This document shows positions 12,960 through 23,215 of a stretch of DNA of 64,000 bases, piece by piece; the stretch's first letter is position 1; each line of letters opens with the position of its first letter. The DNA is from Batillaria attramentaria (Eukaryota; Mollusca; Gastropoda; Batillariidae): NCBI GenBank assembly GCA_018292915.2, contig JACVVK020000398.1, positions 240,001-304,000 on the forward strand. Reading direction: 5' to 3'. The notes under the pieces were generated by a model. It saw only the letters and a list, made by a program, of their open reading frames with translations, was not told the DNA's origin and ran no database searches. A program made the position numbers and the translations under genes.

Positions 12960-14120
12960 TCACTGTCTGTACTACGTCACTCGGCCCGCAAACATGGCGG
13001 CCGGACAGTGCATCTTCAATCGGTTTGTCACCGAGCACAGCTGTGTTCAGTTTTGCAGTTAGTAGACACACCGAGCGCAGCGACTGTGATGTGCACGTGT
13101 GTGTTTCGCGCGCTGTGCCCAGTTAAGAGCAGGGTTTAGGGTTAGAGTTGCTTTAGGACCATCGACATGCTCCAACCTGGGGCCATCCTGCAAATAATTG
13201 ACAGACTGTTGACAGCAAGCACTTTGTTTAATTGTCGAGAAGTCAGTAATAAAATTAATGGACGTATCGGGTAAGCACTTTCATGTAGGTGGTGAATATT
13301 TCGATTCCTCAGCCACCAAGGATCGACCCAGAAGCGAAGAAAAGTGGATGGATTTAAGACACGTTCTCAAAACCACATTCTCACTCCCCTATTACGCACG
13401 AAAAGACAAGACGGAAGCAGACGAGAGGCCATAAAAACCAAGACAGTTTGAAAGCCGATGTCAATTACCGCAAAATTCCCAAAGGAGAACTGATACTTGC
13501 AAGCCAGATCCGACCTTTCAAAAAAGCCGAAGCACACCGTTTCCAGGACGACTGCTTTGAACTGACAATTCAACTCAAGAAGACAAAAGCCTTTGAGGCG
13601 TTGCAAACAAAAAGCCTCCCTCCCCCCCCCCCCTGAACTGCCCCCCCCCCTCCCAACAACCCCTCCCCTCCACGCCCCGACACTCCTGCCAAAGCTCTTT
13701 CTTCATTAGTAAAACATCGCCAAGTCTTTCAGTTTGAACCTCTGAATCGCTGTGAACAAACTCTGTCCCCCTCCCATTTTTGTTTTTAAAAAACTGTGCT
13801 TTAATTTCCCACATACATACCAAAATTGGCGTTCAGTTACAGCTATATGCAAAAGAAAGTCTATATCATATCTGTTCTTATTCTTTGATCTTTTCCCTCC
13901 TCCCCCCCCCCCCAACCCTAAATAGCCGCGAAATAGTCTTTCTTGCTTGCGCGCAGTTAAGCCCTAACTAACTAACTAACTAACCCCCAGCACTAAAGAT
14001 CAATGTGATGTACTGACATTTTTCCTTGTGCTCTTTCAAAGTATGTGGACGTGAGACAGTCTCTGGTAGGATGCACTTCTTTTGCATGGATGACACTGTG
14101 AAATGTTTTTCCTTTCTCCA
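12960..14120. other. Unannotated stretch with C-runs
   Basis: It holds the short SINE tail at 13.9 kb. A frame at 13448-13636 encodes about 60 residues of no known family and is too weak to call. Confidence 0.45.
13922..13985 (+). mobile_element. Short 3' fragment of the CTAA-tailed SINE
   Basis: TAGCCGCGAAATAGTCTTTC and TTAAGCCCTAACTAACTAAC match the end of the SINE at 36.1 kb. Confidence 0.7.
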
Positions 14121-14133
14121 AATTCTTTCCTCA

Positions 14134-14425
14134 GTTATGGGAGCGAGCGGGACAGGAACCACTGGCCAAGCAGATCCTGCGGAGGAAGTGGGGCTGGACT
14201 GGACACACCCTCAGGCAGCCAGCATCCAGCACCACACGCCAAGCCCTGACATGGAACCCGCAGTGGAAAAGGAGGAGAGGCCGGCCTCGCAACAGCTGGA
14301 GGCGGGACACTGAGGCCAGAGCTATGCAAGCAGGAGAGCAACTGGACTGGAGTGGCAAAAGTAGCCCAGAACAGAGTGCGATGGCCTATGCTCCACTTGG
14401 AGCCATGGGCCTTAGTAGTAGTAGT
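14134..14425 (+). mobile_element. 5'-truncated fragment of the same RTE-like element
   Basis: About 290 bp match the C-terminal coding end of the element at 18.0-20.9 kb (LWERAGQEP, KQILRRKWGW, GRPRNSWRRD). A one-base insertion after the DTEA codons and a 17-bp deletion near the end break the frame. It ends in a short TAG/GTA trinucleotide tail. Near-matching flanks AATTCTTTCCTCA (14121-14133) and AAGTTCTTTACTCA (14426-14439) look like a slightly decayed target duplication. Confidence 0.85.
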
Positions 14426-14916
14426 AAGTTCTTTACTCATTAGAACAACATGGACATGCCAATGATCAACTTCAATTTGCACAGAAGTCTGTGAGTCTGA
14501 ACCTTTGATCTGATGTGAACAAACTCTCCCACCCTTCCTATGTCTTCGTAACAACGTGGACGTCAATTCAGCAGTCAACCTCAGTTTGCGAAGAAGTCTT
14601 TAAACGGGCTCATTCCGTCTTATGCTAAGCCATCCTATCTTTTGGGACCTAGCTCTTTCCATCACAGCTGATGCTTCGCATCCATTTTGAAAGACTGCCT
14701 AGTAGTAGGCGTTTTAGAGTTCCCGTGTGCCATAAAAACCTGTTTAAAAAGTCGTTCCTACCCTGTGCAATAAGTGTGTTGAATTCGTGATGCTTAATTT
14801 GTACGTCATTCTTTTGACGAGCTGTCTTTTACAAATGTTTTAGTCATATAGTCTGATTTTACTACTGTTATTGCTGGAGTTTTTATGTAAGTTATCAACT
14901 CTGCAGCTAGAGGCAT

Positions 14917-14947
<31 letters not shown>

Positions 14948-15080
14948 GGAGAGACAGAGAGAGAGAGAGAGAGATTTTATAAGCCAAACTCCTTGTGTGA
15001 TTTCATGATCTTTACGTGTCGGTGAAGCCGAAGACAAATTTCCTGTTTTAAGGACAATAAAATTATCTGTATCTATATCT

Positions 15081-15368
15081 GTATGTTTCGCTCGTTAGTG
15101 CGCCTGTACACTCCAAATACTCCATCTTCACGATTATTAAAGCTCTTAATGCGATGCAATGTTGTTTACACTTTGCACGAGCGGTCGAACATTCACTGGT
15201 ACAATGTATTCTACGACTGTTGTTACACTGCTGTAGCGCTCAGTGTGGTCGCCGCGTCATCGGCTGGCTCAGTGCCAGCATTACAGACGCTGTCACTGTT
15301 CAGATGTCTAAGTGGTGTGATGATAGATACCACGAAAACAGCTCAAAACGATCTGTGAGCATAAAAAA
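15081..15368. repeat. 280-bp dispersed repeat, copy 1
   Basis: TTTCGCTCGTTAGTGCGCC, GGCTCAGTGCCAGCATTACAG and CACGAAAACAGCTCAAAACG recur in order in the copy at 33.6-34.5 kb. No coding frame is shared. Confidence 0.7.
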
Positions 15369-15804
15369 GGGGTAGCAATAACCCCTTTAAGCTTCTCTTG
15401 GCCCCACTCACAACTGACTCGGCCATAACACTTTTCAGCGAGCGTATCATATCAGGTGCAGCCGCCCGTCTGCAGAGAGTAATGGCGGCCATCTCGAGAT
15501 TGACCAAATCCCGAGCTGAGCAAACTGGCTAACTGACAGGCTTCTAGCAAGTTGTTGGTATTGATTTCCGAGTGGCAATCTCCCACAAGAATTGGGGATC
15601 GGCTTCAGTGGTCAAATCGATCTGTTGTAGTAAGGATGCAGTCAGACCTATTCCGGGGAGAAGGGGGGAAGCGGGGGTTATTTAGCAGCCAAACTTGGAG
15701 GCGGTCGAAAGTGAAGCAGTACTGAATATAACGTTCACAAGAAGAAGTTGTGTCTCTCGGTTAACTGTCCACTGATTTGCTGTCCACCGTGACGTCAGTT
15801 TCCT

Positions 15805-15988
15805 GGGTGGGTGGGTGTTTGGTGGGGTTAATGTCCTATTCCACCACGTCAAAGGGTGATATCAAAGACCGACGGGACAACGAGAAAAAGACCAGCACAA
15901 ATACTTGGCCCCAGCCGGGACTCGAACTCAGTCACGACCCGAGCACTTAGAGTCCAACGCTCTACCATTCGGCTATCGCGGCTCCCCC
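15805..15988 (-). mobile_element. tRNA-derived SINE family 1, copy 1
   Basis: In reverse it begins GGGGGAGCCGCGATAGCCG, with a tRNA-like A box (GGTAGAGCG) and B box (GAGTTCGAGTCCC), then the body TTGATATCACCC...GGAATAGGACATTAA. A perfect 11-bp duplication GTCAGTTTCCT flanks it (15794-15804 and 15989-15999). Confidence 0.9.
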
Positions 15989-16029
15989 GTCAGTTTCCTT
16001 TTTCACTGTAGTAGTAGTAGTAGTAGTAG

Positions 16030-16800
16030 TAGATTCTTTGTATAGCGCCTAATCATATTTCAGCTCTAGGCCGGTGATAACTGAGTCGGGAACAAGGCAT
16101 GTCAGTCAGTAAAGAAAATGTCCGTCAACAAAATCAGTCTATCTGGGACACGGCACACAAGACGCCAAGAGGCACATGTATCAAAAACGTCTTTTTTTCA
16201 ACTTTAGCCAAAAATCACGCATTTTCTCTCCAAACTTCCGGTTTACCCATTTCCTGTTTAACTTGCCAGCATTTGAATATCCTCCTCAGTTTCCGTCAGT
16301 TTCACTCCGCGGCACATGCGGAGAGTTCTTTCGCTTCTGCGGTGGGTAATTTCCCATGGTAGAAGGGAGAGAACTCCCTGTCTGTGTTATTCCGGGTGTA
16401 GGTAATGACCAGCTCTGTACATCGGCTTCACTGTGAAGACGATGGTACAGAGTTACGCAATGACAACTGTTTTAGGATGAGCCATCGGGGCAACTTGAGT
16501 TCCCGTTCTTGTCCCGTGCGGAAGTGTCTATTTATAACCTGGGCCGCGTTTCTTAAGGCGAGCGTTCCGAAACGTTCCGTGGCGCTTTGCTATGAAACCG
16601 TTTGCACGCAACTTGCCCGCAGCGTGCGAGAAAGGCGCTCGCGCGCGCAGTCTGGAGCAAGTTCGCCACGAGCAAAAGGTCACGTGGTCAGTTTCTATGT
16701 AAACAAAGATGGCGGCGCCGACCGAAGGCCTCGTTGAAGTGGAACTAAAAAATGGATTAAAAATGAATTTGCGGGTGGATGGAGACCTTCTGTCCCAACT
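16030..16800. other. GC-richer stretch without a supported gene
   Basis: A GTA repeat with a LINE-tail-like CTTTGTATAGCGCC block lies at 16008-16050. CG-rich sequence at 16550-16690 could be regulatory, but I see no defined element. Confidence 0.4.
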
Positions 16801-16807
16801 TGTAATT

Positions 16808-17021
16808 GTGTAGAATAGTATACGAAAATAATTTGAGCTAACAGCACCAGGCCGTGGTCGCCAGTCATTCAGAGATATGTTGTGCATCTTTGTGGGGAAG
16901 GAGTGGTCAAAGTGAGTACGTAAGAGTGCCTTGCGTCTCCGTTTTGCATCGAGCAGAACCGAAAACACCCGTCAAAGTGAGTGCAATTAACTCCAACTAT
17001 TTTCGTACACTATTCTGCACG
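16808..17021. repeat. Imperfect inverted repeat, about 214 bp
   Basis: The left arm GTGTAGAATAGTATACGAAA pairs with the right arm TTTTCGTACACTATTCTGCAC. It may be a small MITE; no clean duplication was seen. Confidence 0.5.
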
Positions 17022-17985
17022 ATTACCTTGTCAGCTTGTTTAGTCGTGTGAGGCTGGTAAGAGTTTTTGTGTGTGTGTGTGTGTGGTTTATTTTTAATCT
17101 CTGCGTAGGAAGAGTACCGTGCCGAGACTTTCCGGTCAGAAATTAAATGTAGACATGCTTACTAGCGGTATGTCATGCTCCAAGCCAGTAATTATTGCTC
17201 CTCCCAAAAAGCGTCGTCTTCTGCGCTCAAAAGATGGCTGATCGCTGCGAGCACTAGAGACGGTTTTCTTCTTCCTTTTCAACCTTGCCAACAACCGTGT
17301 TCGTGATTCCGCCGCCATTTTGAAAGCGCCTTGTTCTAATTGGCCGTTTGCTAACGAGGCAGAGCGACCTCGGCGTACGCACGCGAGCGCACTCGTGAAA
17401 GAAACGCAACCCTGGCTTTTGTGAGACTAGGTTAGGCGTGCACCTTGACACATCCTGTTAGCGTTGCCCCTACGTCAGTGCGGGAGGGGGGGGGGAGCCA
17501 ACCTAGCTCCTACGCAGAAAGGGCTACCTAATTCGCGAACCAAGTCAATGATAACTCAACCGCTAGCCACGAGAATGGCGATGGGGTTAAACGTTACCTG
17601 TCTCTGCGCGTCCTGAACGCAGGGTTACGCTAACTGAACGCGCCTCGCCATTCAAAATTAATACACGGTTCCAAGTTCCACATGTCACGCTGACCTCGCT
17701 GTACCGTGTCTGTCGGTGTGCGTCGACTGTGTGCAATGCCGGGCCGGCGGACAAACTGACGAGATCTGACAACAATATCTCACTCGCGGTTTCCAATGTC
17801 GTTTAGACTACTACGCGTAGCGGTATACGTTCTGAGAATTGCTGATCACAGACAGGTGGCGAACGATGCTAGCAAGAAGGGCCGCCATTTTCGCGACTAC
17901 ACTTCGACAATTTTACTCAAGAACTGCACGCCGCTGCAGTGGCAATGGAAGGCGACAGACGGGGGACGGAAATTCGTTCGACACG

Positions 17986-20933
17986 TCCAGTATCACATTA
18001 GGGGGGGCCCCTGGCTCCACGTGGAGCATAGGCCATCGACAACCCTTCGCCATCGCACTCTGTTCTGGGCTAATCTTGCCACTCCAGTCCAGTTGGTCCC
18101 CTGCTTATATAACTCTGCCTCAGTGTCCCGCCTCCAGCTGTTGCGAGGCCGGCCTCTCTTCCTTTTCCCTTGTGGGTTCCATGTCAGGGCTTGGCGTGTG
18201 GTGCTGGATGCTGGCTTCCTGAGGGTGTGTCCAATCCAGCCCCACTTCCTCCGCAGGATCTGCTTGGCCGCTGGTTCCTGCCCTGCTCGCTCCCACAGCT
18301 CTTCGTTCCGGATCTTCTCTGGCCATCGGATGTTGAAGATGCGCCTCAGACAGGTGTTGAGAAATGTCTGGATCTTCTGCTGCATCGTCTTCGTTGTCCT
18401 CCATGTTTCGCATCCGTAAAGCAGAACTGACTTCACGTTGGAGTTATAGATGCGAAGTTTGGTTCTTATGCTGACAACTTTGGATGCCCAGATGTTCTTC
18501 AGCATGACCATTGCTGCTCTTGCCTTGCCGATTCTGGCTGTGACGTCTCGGTCTGTGCCTCCCTGTCCATCAACCACACTCCCCAGGTAGACAAAGGACT
18601 CTACCTCCCTGATGGGCTCTCCACCGACTGTGACTGGTGTGTTGGCAGTGGTGTTGATCTTCATCAGCTCGGTTTTCCTCCTGTTGATCTTGAGCCCTGT
18701 TCCGGCTGATGTGGCTTCCAGGCATGTAGTCTTGTCCTGCATCTGGCTGTGGCTGTGAGACAGGAGCGCCAGGTCGTCCGCAAAGTCGAGGTCATCCAGC
18801 TGCGCCCAGAGTGTCCACTGTATCCCGTTTTTCCTGCCTGTTGTGGTGGTCTTCATGATCCAGTCGATGACCAGGAGGAAGAGGAACGGGGACAACAGGC
18901 ATCCCTGGCGGACTCCGGTCTTCACCTCGAAGCTTTCTGACAACTGGCCAGCATGGGCAATCCTGCAGCTCATGTCTTTGTAGGTGCACTGGATCAGGGA
19001 GATGATCTTCCCGGGAACTCCATAGTGCCTTAGCAGCTTCCACAGCGCCTCTCTGTCTACACTGTCGAAGGCCTTCTCATAGTCTATGAAGTTGATGTAG
19101 AGGGGGGAGTTCCACTCCAGTGACTGCTCAACAATGATGCGTAGGCTGGCGATCTGGTCAGCGCAGGACCTGTTCCTGCGAAAGCCCGCCTGCTGGTCTC
19201 GGAGCATAGGGTCGACTGCCTCCCTCATCCTCTCCAGTAGAATTCTGTTGAGAACCTTGCCTGGCACTGACAGGAGCATGATCCCTCGGTAGTTGCTGCA
19301 GTCCCTGAGGTCCCCTTTCTTTGGCAGCTTGATGACGATCCCTTCTTTCCACTGGGCTGGCACCTCTTCCTTCTCCCAGATCTTGCTGAATAGGCTGTGC
19401 AGCATGTTGACGGCTGTCTCTGTGTCTGCTTTGATGGCTTCTGCTGGTATCTCGTCTGGCCCTGCAGCTTTCCCATTTCTCAGTGTCATGATGGCTTTCC
19501 TGATCTCCGCCTTAGAGGGCTTGTCGCAGTTGATGGGTAGTTCTGTCTCAGCTGGCGGGATGTCTGGTGGTGTTTCAGGGATGGGGCGATTTAACAGCTC
19601 CCTGAAGTGTTCTGCCCATCGCTTCAGCTGTTCCTCAGTTGTTGTCAGTGGGTGCCCGTTCTTGTCCTTCACTGGTTTGTCTGTCTGCTGAAACTTGCCC
19701 GCGAGCTTCTTGGTCACCTGGTACAGGTCTTTTAGGTTCCCTTGTCCGGCTGCTTCCTCTGCTTGACTGGCCAGGTTGTCGATGTAGTCCCTCTTGTCCT
19801 TTCTGGTGCTCCTCTTCACTTCTCTGTCAGCTGCTGTGTATTCTTCCTGTGCCTTTGCCTTAGCTCTTCTTGTTCGGCTCGTGTTCAGTGCAGTTTTCTT
19901 CTTTTTCCTAACTTCCAGCTTCTGGATGGTATCAGCAGAGATCCATTCCTTGTGTTGGGTCTTTCTCTTGCCAAGGACCTCTTCGCATGTGTCGTGCCAG
20001 AGTTTCTTGCTGTGTTCCCATTGTGTCTCGATATCCATTCCACTGTCTTCTATCAGGTCTTGCAGTGGCTGGAACCTGTTGGAAAGGCTGATCCGGAATG
20101 CTGCTTGTGTCTCTGTGTTCCTGAGTAGGCCAACGTTGTACCTGGTCCGTGTGTTGTTGGCGTTGGTGTGTCTCTTAAGCCGAAGTCTCAGTGTTGTAGC
20201 AAGAAGGTGGTGGTCTGATGATACATCGGCACCCCTCATCACGCGCACATCTCGCCACGATCTCCTGAACTTCCGGCTGATGCAGATGTGATCAATCTGG
20301 TTCTCCGTGACATGGTCCGGCGATCTCCATGTGGCCTTGTGGATGCGCTTGTGTGGGAAGATGCTGCCTCCTATCACTAGCTGGTTCAGGGCACAGAAGT
20401 CTGCAAAGCGCTCGCCATTTTCGTTCATCTGTCCCAGTCCGTGTGTTCCCATGGTGTTCTCATAGCCTGTGTTGTCTGATCCAATCTTGGCGTTGAAGTC
20501 TCCCATCAGTATGGTCATGTCCTTGGCTCCTCCTCTATCTATCACTGTCTGTAGTTGTTGGTAGAAGTCGTCTTTTTTCTCCTCTTCCGCATCATTGGTG
20601 GGAGCGTAGCACTGGATGATGTTTAGCTTGATGTCTTTCTTCTTGGTGATGAATTTGGCTGTGATGATGCGGGAGTTGACAGGTTCCCAGCCGATGAGTG
20701 CCCGCTGTGCCTCCGGTGCCAGCATCAGGGCCACGCCCTCAGTGTGGGGGGCTCCATCCTCTGTGTGTCCCGAGTACAGCAATTGCTCTCCCGATGAAAA
20801 TCTCAGCTGTCCTGTCTGTAGCCACCTTGTCTCACTCAGTCCCAGTACTCCTATCTTGTAGTTCTTCATCTCTCTTGCTACTTGTATGGTCCTTCCTACT
20901 TCATACATTGTCCTGATGTTCCAGTATCACATT
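17986..20933 (-). mobile_element. RTE-like non-LTR retrotransposon insertion with 14-bp target duplication
   Basis: The inserted DNA runs from about 18000 to 20919 and is bracketed by perfect copies of TCCAGTATCACATT at 17986-17999 and 20920-20933. It lies antisense to the methyltransferase exon it splits. The identical duplications and the open 971-codon ORF indicate a young insertion. There is no poly(A) tail; the 3' end is a C-rich run (GGGGCCCCCCCTA), and the element has almost no 3' UTR, as is usual for RTE elements. Confidence 0.9.
17993..20908 (-). CDS. Endonuclease/reverse transcriptase ORF of an RTE-like non-LTR retrotransposon
   Basis: This 971-aa uninterrupted ORF has an N-terminal apurinic-type endonuclease: LSETRW at residues 24-29, GDFNAK at 136-141 and SDHH at 231-234. 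A reverse transcriptase follows, with LPKKGD, NYRGI, DYEKAFDSV, GVRQGC and the catalytic FADD near residue 708. The C terminus has the conserved RRKWGWIGHTLR and GRPRNSWRRD blocks seen in RTE/BovB-like and related mollusc elements. It drives target-primed reverse transcription of its own RNA. The frame reads straight through the 5' junction (codons for W-N-I-R-T precede the first Met), so the copy is 5'-truncated. The last codons and the TGA stop lie in the host target duplication. Clade assignment rests on remembered motif similarity; RTE is likely but a neighbouring clade is possible. Confidence 0.9.
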   Translation of the reverse strand: MYEVGRTIQVAREMKNYKIGVLGLSETRWLQTGQLRFSSGEQLLYSGHTEDGAPHTEGVALMLAPEAQRALIGWEPVNSRIITAKFITKKKDIKLNIIQCYAPTNDAEEEKKDDFYQQLQTVIDRGGAKDMTILMGDFNAKIGSDNTGYENTMGTHGLGQMNENGERFADFCALNQLVIGGSIFPHKRIHKATWRSPDHVTENQIDHICISRKFRRSWRDVRVMRGADVSSDHHLLATTLRLRLKRHTNANNTRTRYNVGLLRNTETQAAFRISLSNRFQPLQDLIEDSGMDIETQWEHSKKLWHDTCEEVLGKRKTQHKEWISADTIQKLEVRKKKKTALNTSRTRRAKAKAQEEYTAADREVKRSTRKDKRDYIDNLASQAEEAAGQGNLKDLYQVTKKLAGKFQQTDKPVKDKNGHPLTTTEEQLKRWAEHFRELLNRPIPETPPDIPPAETELPINCDKPSKAEIRKAIMTLRNGKAAGPDEIPAEAIKADTETAVNMLHSLFSKIWEKEEVPAQWKEGIVIKLPKKGDLRDCSNYRGIMLLSVPGKVLNRILLERMREAVDPMLRDQQAGFRRNRSCADQIASLRIIVEQSLEWNSPLYINFIDYEKAFDSVDREALWKLLRHYGVPGKIISLIQCTYKDMSCRIAHAGQLSESFEVKTGVRQGCLLSPFLFLLVIDWIMKTTTTGRKNGIQWTLWAQLDDLDFADDLALLSHSHSQMQDKTTCLEATSAGTGLKINRRKTELMKINTTANTPVTVGGEPIREVESFVYLGSVVDGQGGTDRDVTARIGKARAAMVMLKNIWASKVVSIRTKLRIYNSNVKSVLLYGCETWRTTKTMQQKIQTFLNTCLRRIFNIRWPEKIRNEELWERAGQEPAAKQILRRKWGWIGHTLRKPASSTTRQALTWNPQGKRKRGRPRNSWRRDTEAELYKQGTNWTGVARLAQNRVRWRRVVDGLCSTWSQGPPLM

Positions 20934-22078
20934 GGCGTACGCTAAATACCGCCCGACGTACGGACAAAACATGTACGAAACCATTTTCAACTTCTGCAAA
21001 GAAACGGCGTGCGATTTCTCTCTCGCAGTCGATGTCGGCTGCGGGTCTGGTCAGAGTACCGTCCCTTTAGCCGCGTATTTCGACAAAGTGATTGGTGTGG
21101 ATGTCAGCGAAAGTCAGATAGCGAAAGCGCCGACTGATATCCCGAACTTGTGTTTTCGGGTGGGACCGGCAGAGGACTTGTCTTTTTTAGAGGATGCGAG
21201 TGCAGACTTGGTAACGGTTGCACAAGCAATGCACTGGATGGATGTAGGTAAACTGTACCCAGAAGTTCAGAGGGTTCTGCGACCTGGCGGCTCCTTCGTC
21301 AGTTTCGGATACGGCCTCGTTACGTCTGACGAACAAGTGATACAAGACGTGTTTGATCATGTAAGAGTCATTTGAGAGAAATTTTGTATTTTTTCTTTTA
21401 CTAGACTATTTGTTCAAATGATATACCATGTTTTACACATCTCAATGACGCGTTGAATCATTGTTGAACAGATATTCGAGAGTTCTTAAAAAAAAACAAA
21501 AAAAAAACAACTTCATATACAGTAATATTCAGACCAGTGTAATCATTTGTATGCTTTTTGTTTCTATTTCGTTTGGGTTTCGTTATGTATGGTTTGAACA
21601 CCAAAGTCAGTGCTGTGGTGGCTTTTCTGTGGAACTGAAAAGTCGAACACTGCTGACTGTCCATTCGACTTTTTGGGACTTTTGCGCGACTGACACAAGT
21701 TGATATGAATAAATGATTTTTTTTCTTTTTCAGTTTTACGATTACATTTTGGGTCAGTACTGGTATGGAGGGAGGGAGAAAGTAAGGGAACATTACCGTG
21801 GTTACTCTTTGCCATTTCCAGATTGGCGCAGGTGAGGGTACATCTGTCTCTGTCCTGTCTGTCTCCAATCTAGTATTATCAGTTGCCAAACCAACATCGC
21901 CTCAATGTTTATTTGCATTTCTCACGAGTCACATTCCGAGTCTTCGGTTCTTTCCCCGTATCGTTCTTTATGTACACATTGATCGTTTGTTAGCATTGCT
22001 TGATGTATGTAATAATAGTCGGTTTTTTTTTGTTTGTTTTTGTTTTTCTTTTTCTCTCCTTTCTCGCGCGTACTTACG

Positions 22079-22079
<1 letters not shown>

Positions 22080-22161
<82 letters not shown>

Positions 22162-22404
22162 ACTTAGTTGTAGCTTACTTAGTAGTAGTTGTATCCTAGC
22201 TAGGACAAGATGTAAGACAGGTCTGCGCGCCAAATCGTTTATCTTTGTACAATAAAAGTTTCTCTCTCTCCCCCCCCCACCCCCCCCCCCCCCGGCTTGC
22301 GCGGCTTTAAGCCGTAAAAACTCGCTCACTCACGCCCCCCCCCCCACTCTCCCCCCTCCCCCTCCCTCTGTCTGTGCCCCCCCCCCGGTGTGTGAGTGTG
22401 TGTG

Positions 22405-22438
<34 letters not shown>

Positions 22439-22480
22439 GCGCGCGCGGGAGGGGGCCGGGGGGGGGGGGCACCGCTTGCA
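22080..22480. repeat. GT microsatellite and C/CT-rich low-complexity block, methyltransferase A intron 2
   Basis: (GT)n at 22080-22158, C-rich runs at 22270-22390, and TG/TC dinucleotides up to 22440. Between them, TTGCGCGGCTTTAAGCCGTAA (about 22296) resembles the tail of the ACTC-ended SINE at 38203-38254. Confidence 0.9.
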
Positions 22481-22891
22481 TTCAGAGCTCTACCCGAATT
22501 TATCAGCCACGAAATAAATATCGTGCGAGACTGAAAAAGTACTGAGGCTGTAGACGGACGATTAATTTCTTCTGTCGTGCTGGTATTCTAATTTCTAATA
22601 TTCTAGAAACGACAGCCTTCGAATGGAGAGAACTTGGAGCGTCGATCACGTGATAGGCTACCTGATCTCGTCGTCAGGATGGCACCAATACCTGGCAGAT
22701 AACCCCGAGTCCAAGGCGATGGAGGAGATCAGGAACAGGTAAGCAAATTGCGATTATTGTACATATTTTACACGAAACTGCTATGAAGTAATTGTTTCAC
22801 TTCTTTTCTCGTGACTAAGTTTGAACGTGTAAGCATGCAGACTGAAAGAAGTGCAGCACAGTCGACACTGATGCGGTCTCTTTCTCTCATC

Positions 22892-22926
<35 letters not shown>

Positions 22927-23215
22927 CTGTCCTTAGGAAAATAAAGTGTCACCCACACACACTCTCTCTCTTTTCTGAGTAGCAAATATAGCTTGTAGAA
23001 CAGCTACGTTTTGAGGGCGTGGTGTTTTCCTTTTCTGGTCTCTGTGCGTCTGTATTTACCACTGTTGTAAAATGAAACAAATCTTGTTCACGGCGTCTGT
23101 TTGTCCCAGGTTAAGACAGGCGTGCCGCAGTGGCGGACAGACAGAAACAGAACGACTGGTGAAAGTCCGCTGGCCAGTCTTCATGTTGATGGGACACAAA
23201 CCTCTGAGAAACTGA

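Larger units (their letters stand above)
17866..23215 (+). pseudogene. SAM-dependent methyltransferase copy A, exon 1 split by a retrotransposon
   Basis: This is a class I methyltransferase of the Methyltransf_11 type, resembling proteins annotated 'putative methyltransferase DDB_G0268948'; the substrate is unknown. Coding exons are 17866-17999 plus 20934-21360 (one exon, interrupted), 21734-21831, 22607-22738 and 23110-23215, all with GT-AG borders. With the insertion and one target duplication removed, the frame stays open for 298 codons. Visible motifs are AVDVGCGSGQS (SAM-binding motif I), VIGVDVSES (acidic end of strand 2), a DLVTVAQAMHWMD block and RVLRPGGSF. The start ATG is chosen because it gives an Arg-rich N terminus like that of copy B. 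Upstream of the insertion the frame runs into retrotransposon sequence, so this allele should not make a normal protein unless the element is spliced out. Apart from the insertion there are no stops or frameshifts, so the disruption looks recent or polymorphic. Confidence 0.85.

Noticed and set aside
13448..13636. Basic 62-codon frame
   Set aside because: Both strands are open and no family is recognisable, so it is not called.
18120..20908. Several + strand and other-frame ORFs of 60-200 codons
   Set aside because: They are shadows of the retrotransposon ORF.
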